Virus record (IMG/VR): IMGVR_UViG_3300042482_001138
Location: 186,001-250,000 of that record
Strand: one strand, 5' to 3'
DNA length: 64,000 bases
Origin: a virus
The notes beneath the pieces were generated by a model, which did no database searches, had not been told where the DNA came from, and saw nothing but the letters and a program-made list of their open reading frames with translations. Made by a program: the position numbers and the translations under genes. This document shows, piece after piece, positions 63,997 through 64,000 of the stretch. How positions within the stretch are numbered: position 1 is the first letter of the stretch; every line of letters begins with the position of its first letter.

Positions 63997-64000
63997 CAAC

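Noticed and set aside
1-64000. Alternative genetic code or stop-codon reassignment
   Set aside because: TAA, TGA and TAG (for example 36652 and 62316) all end plausible genes; no long frame needs readthrough.
1-64000. Insertion sequence or transposase
   Set aside because: No transposase-like protein or flanking inverted repeats with target duplication were seen.

Overview
The window reads as part of a large, AT-rich double-stranded DNA phage that infects a Bacteroidetes (probably Flavobacteriia-like) host. The phage reading rests on 14 tightly packed tRNA genes at the right end, long chains of overlapping small unknown genes (ATGA and TAATG junctions), no ribosomal or housekeeping genes, and N-terminal leader peptides that resemble the capsid-targeting sequences of T4-type phages. 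The host reading rests on two secreted proteins with type IX secretion (T9SS) C-terminal sorting domains, on Bacteroidetes-type promoters (TTG-N19-TAnnTTTG), and on start codons without Shine-Dalgarno sequences. No capsid, tail, terminase or replication gene was recognised, so this looks like an accessory and virion-cargo segment.

The dominant theme is one system. Over 30 proteins begin with a short amphipathic leader (recurring openings: MNLQENIQRIKEMMG, MKRIVRLTESDL, MKIIITExQ, MKNIIRxILxE, NRFKQLLES). Almost all of these leaders end in (I/L)-x-E, the cleavage consensus of T4-type prohead proteases. I infer that these proteins are packaged in the head, trimmed by a prohead protease and perhaps injected. 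Several are multi-domain proteins with the same (I/L/V)-x-E site in front of each internal 'LLRR' module, so they may be packaged polyproteins. The leader proteins include three cell-wall hydrolase types (M15, M23, NlpC/P60), a C45/C69-like Ntn hydrolase, a degenerate HAD protein, a DUF2237 fusion, an HExxH protein and four very large unknown proteins (50.4-58.7 kb). Most leader genes that start a transcript are preceded by TATTTAT(A/T/C), often only 3-6 nt before the ATG, which I read as the phage late promoter giving nearly leaderless mRNA.

Layout. 0-6.8 kb: unknown small genes, mostly leader type, with early-type minus-strand genes. 6.9-10.9 kb: T9SS type A protein, YceI-like protein, and UmuD'C-like translesion polymerase genes. 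10.9-19.2 kb: Ntn hydrolase and the MNLQENI/LLRR cluster. 19.2-21.4 kb: gene-poor control region with iteron-like repeats. 21.4-38.5 kb: leader proteins including the wall hydrolases, plus two secreted CAP-domain proteins on the minus strand. 38.5-50 kb: FKBP isomerase, SprB-repeat T9SS type B protein, holin-like protein, GMP reductase, thioesterase and small leader proteins. 50-58.7 kb: giant leader proteins. 58.9-62 kb: glycosyltransferase and methyltransferase cassette. 62.3-64 kb: tRNA array with two embedded structured elements.

Regulation appears two-tiered: host-type promoters serve several minus-strand secreted or small genes and the tRNA array, while the phage motif serves the leader genes. 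All functional calls come from reading motifs by eye; no database search was possible.
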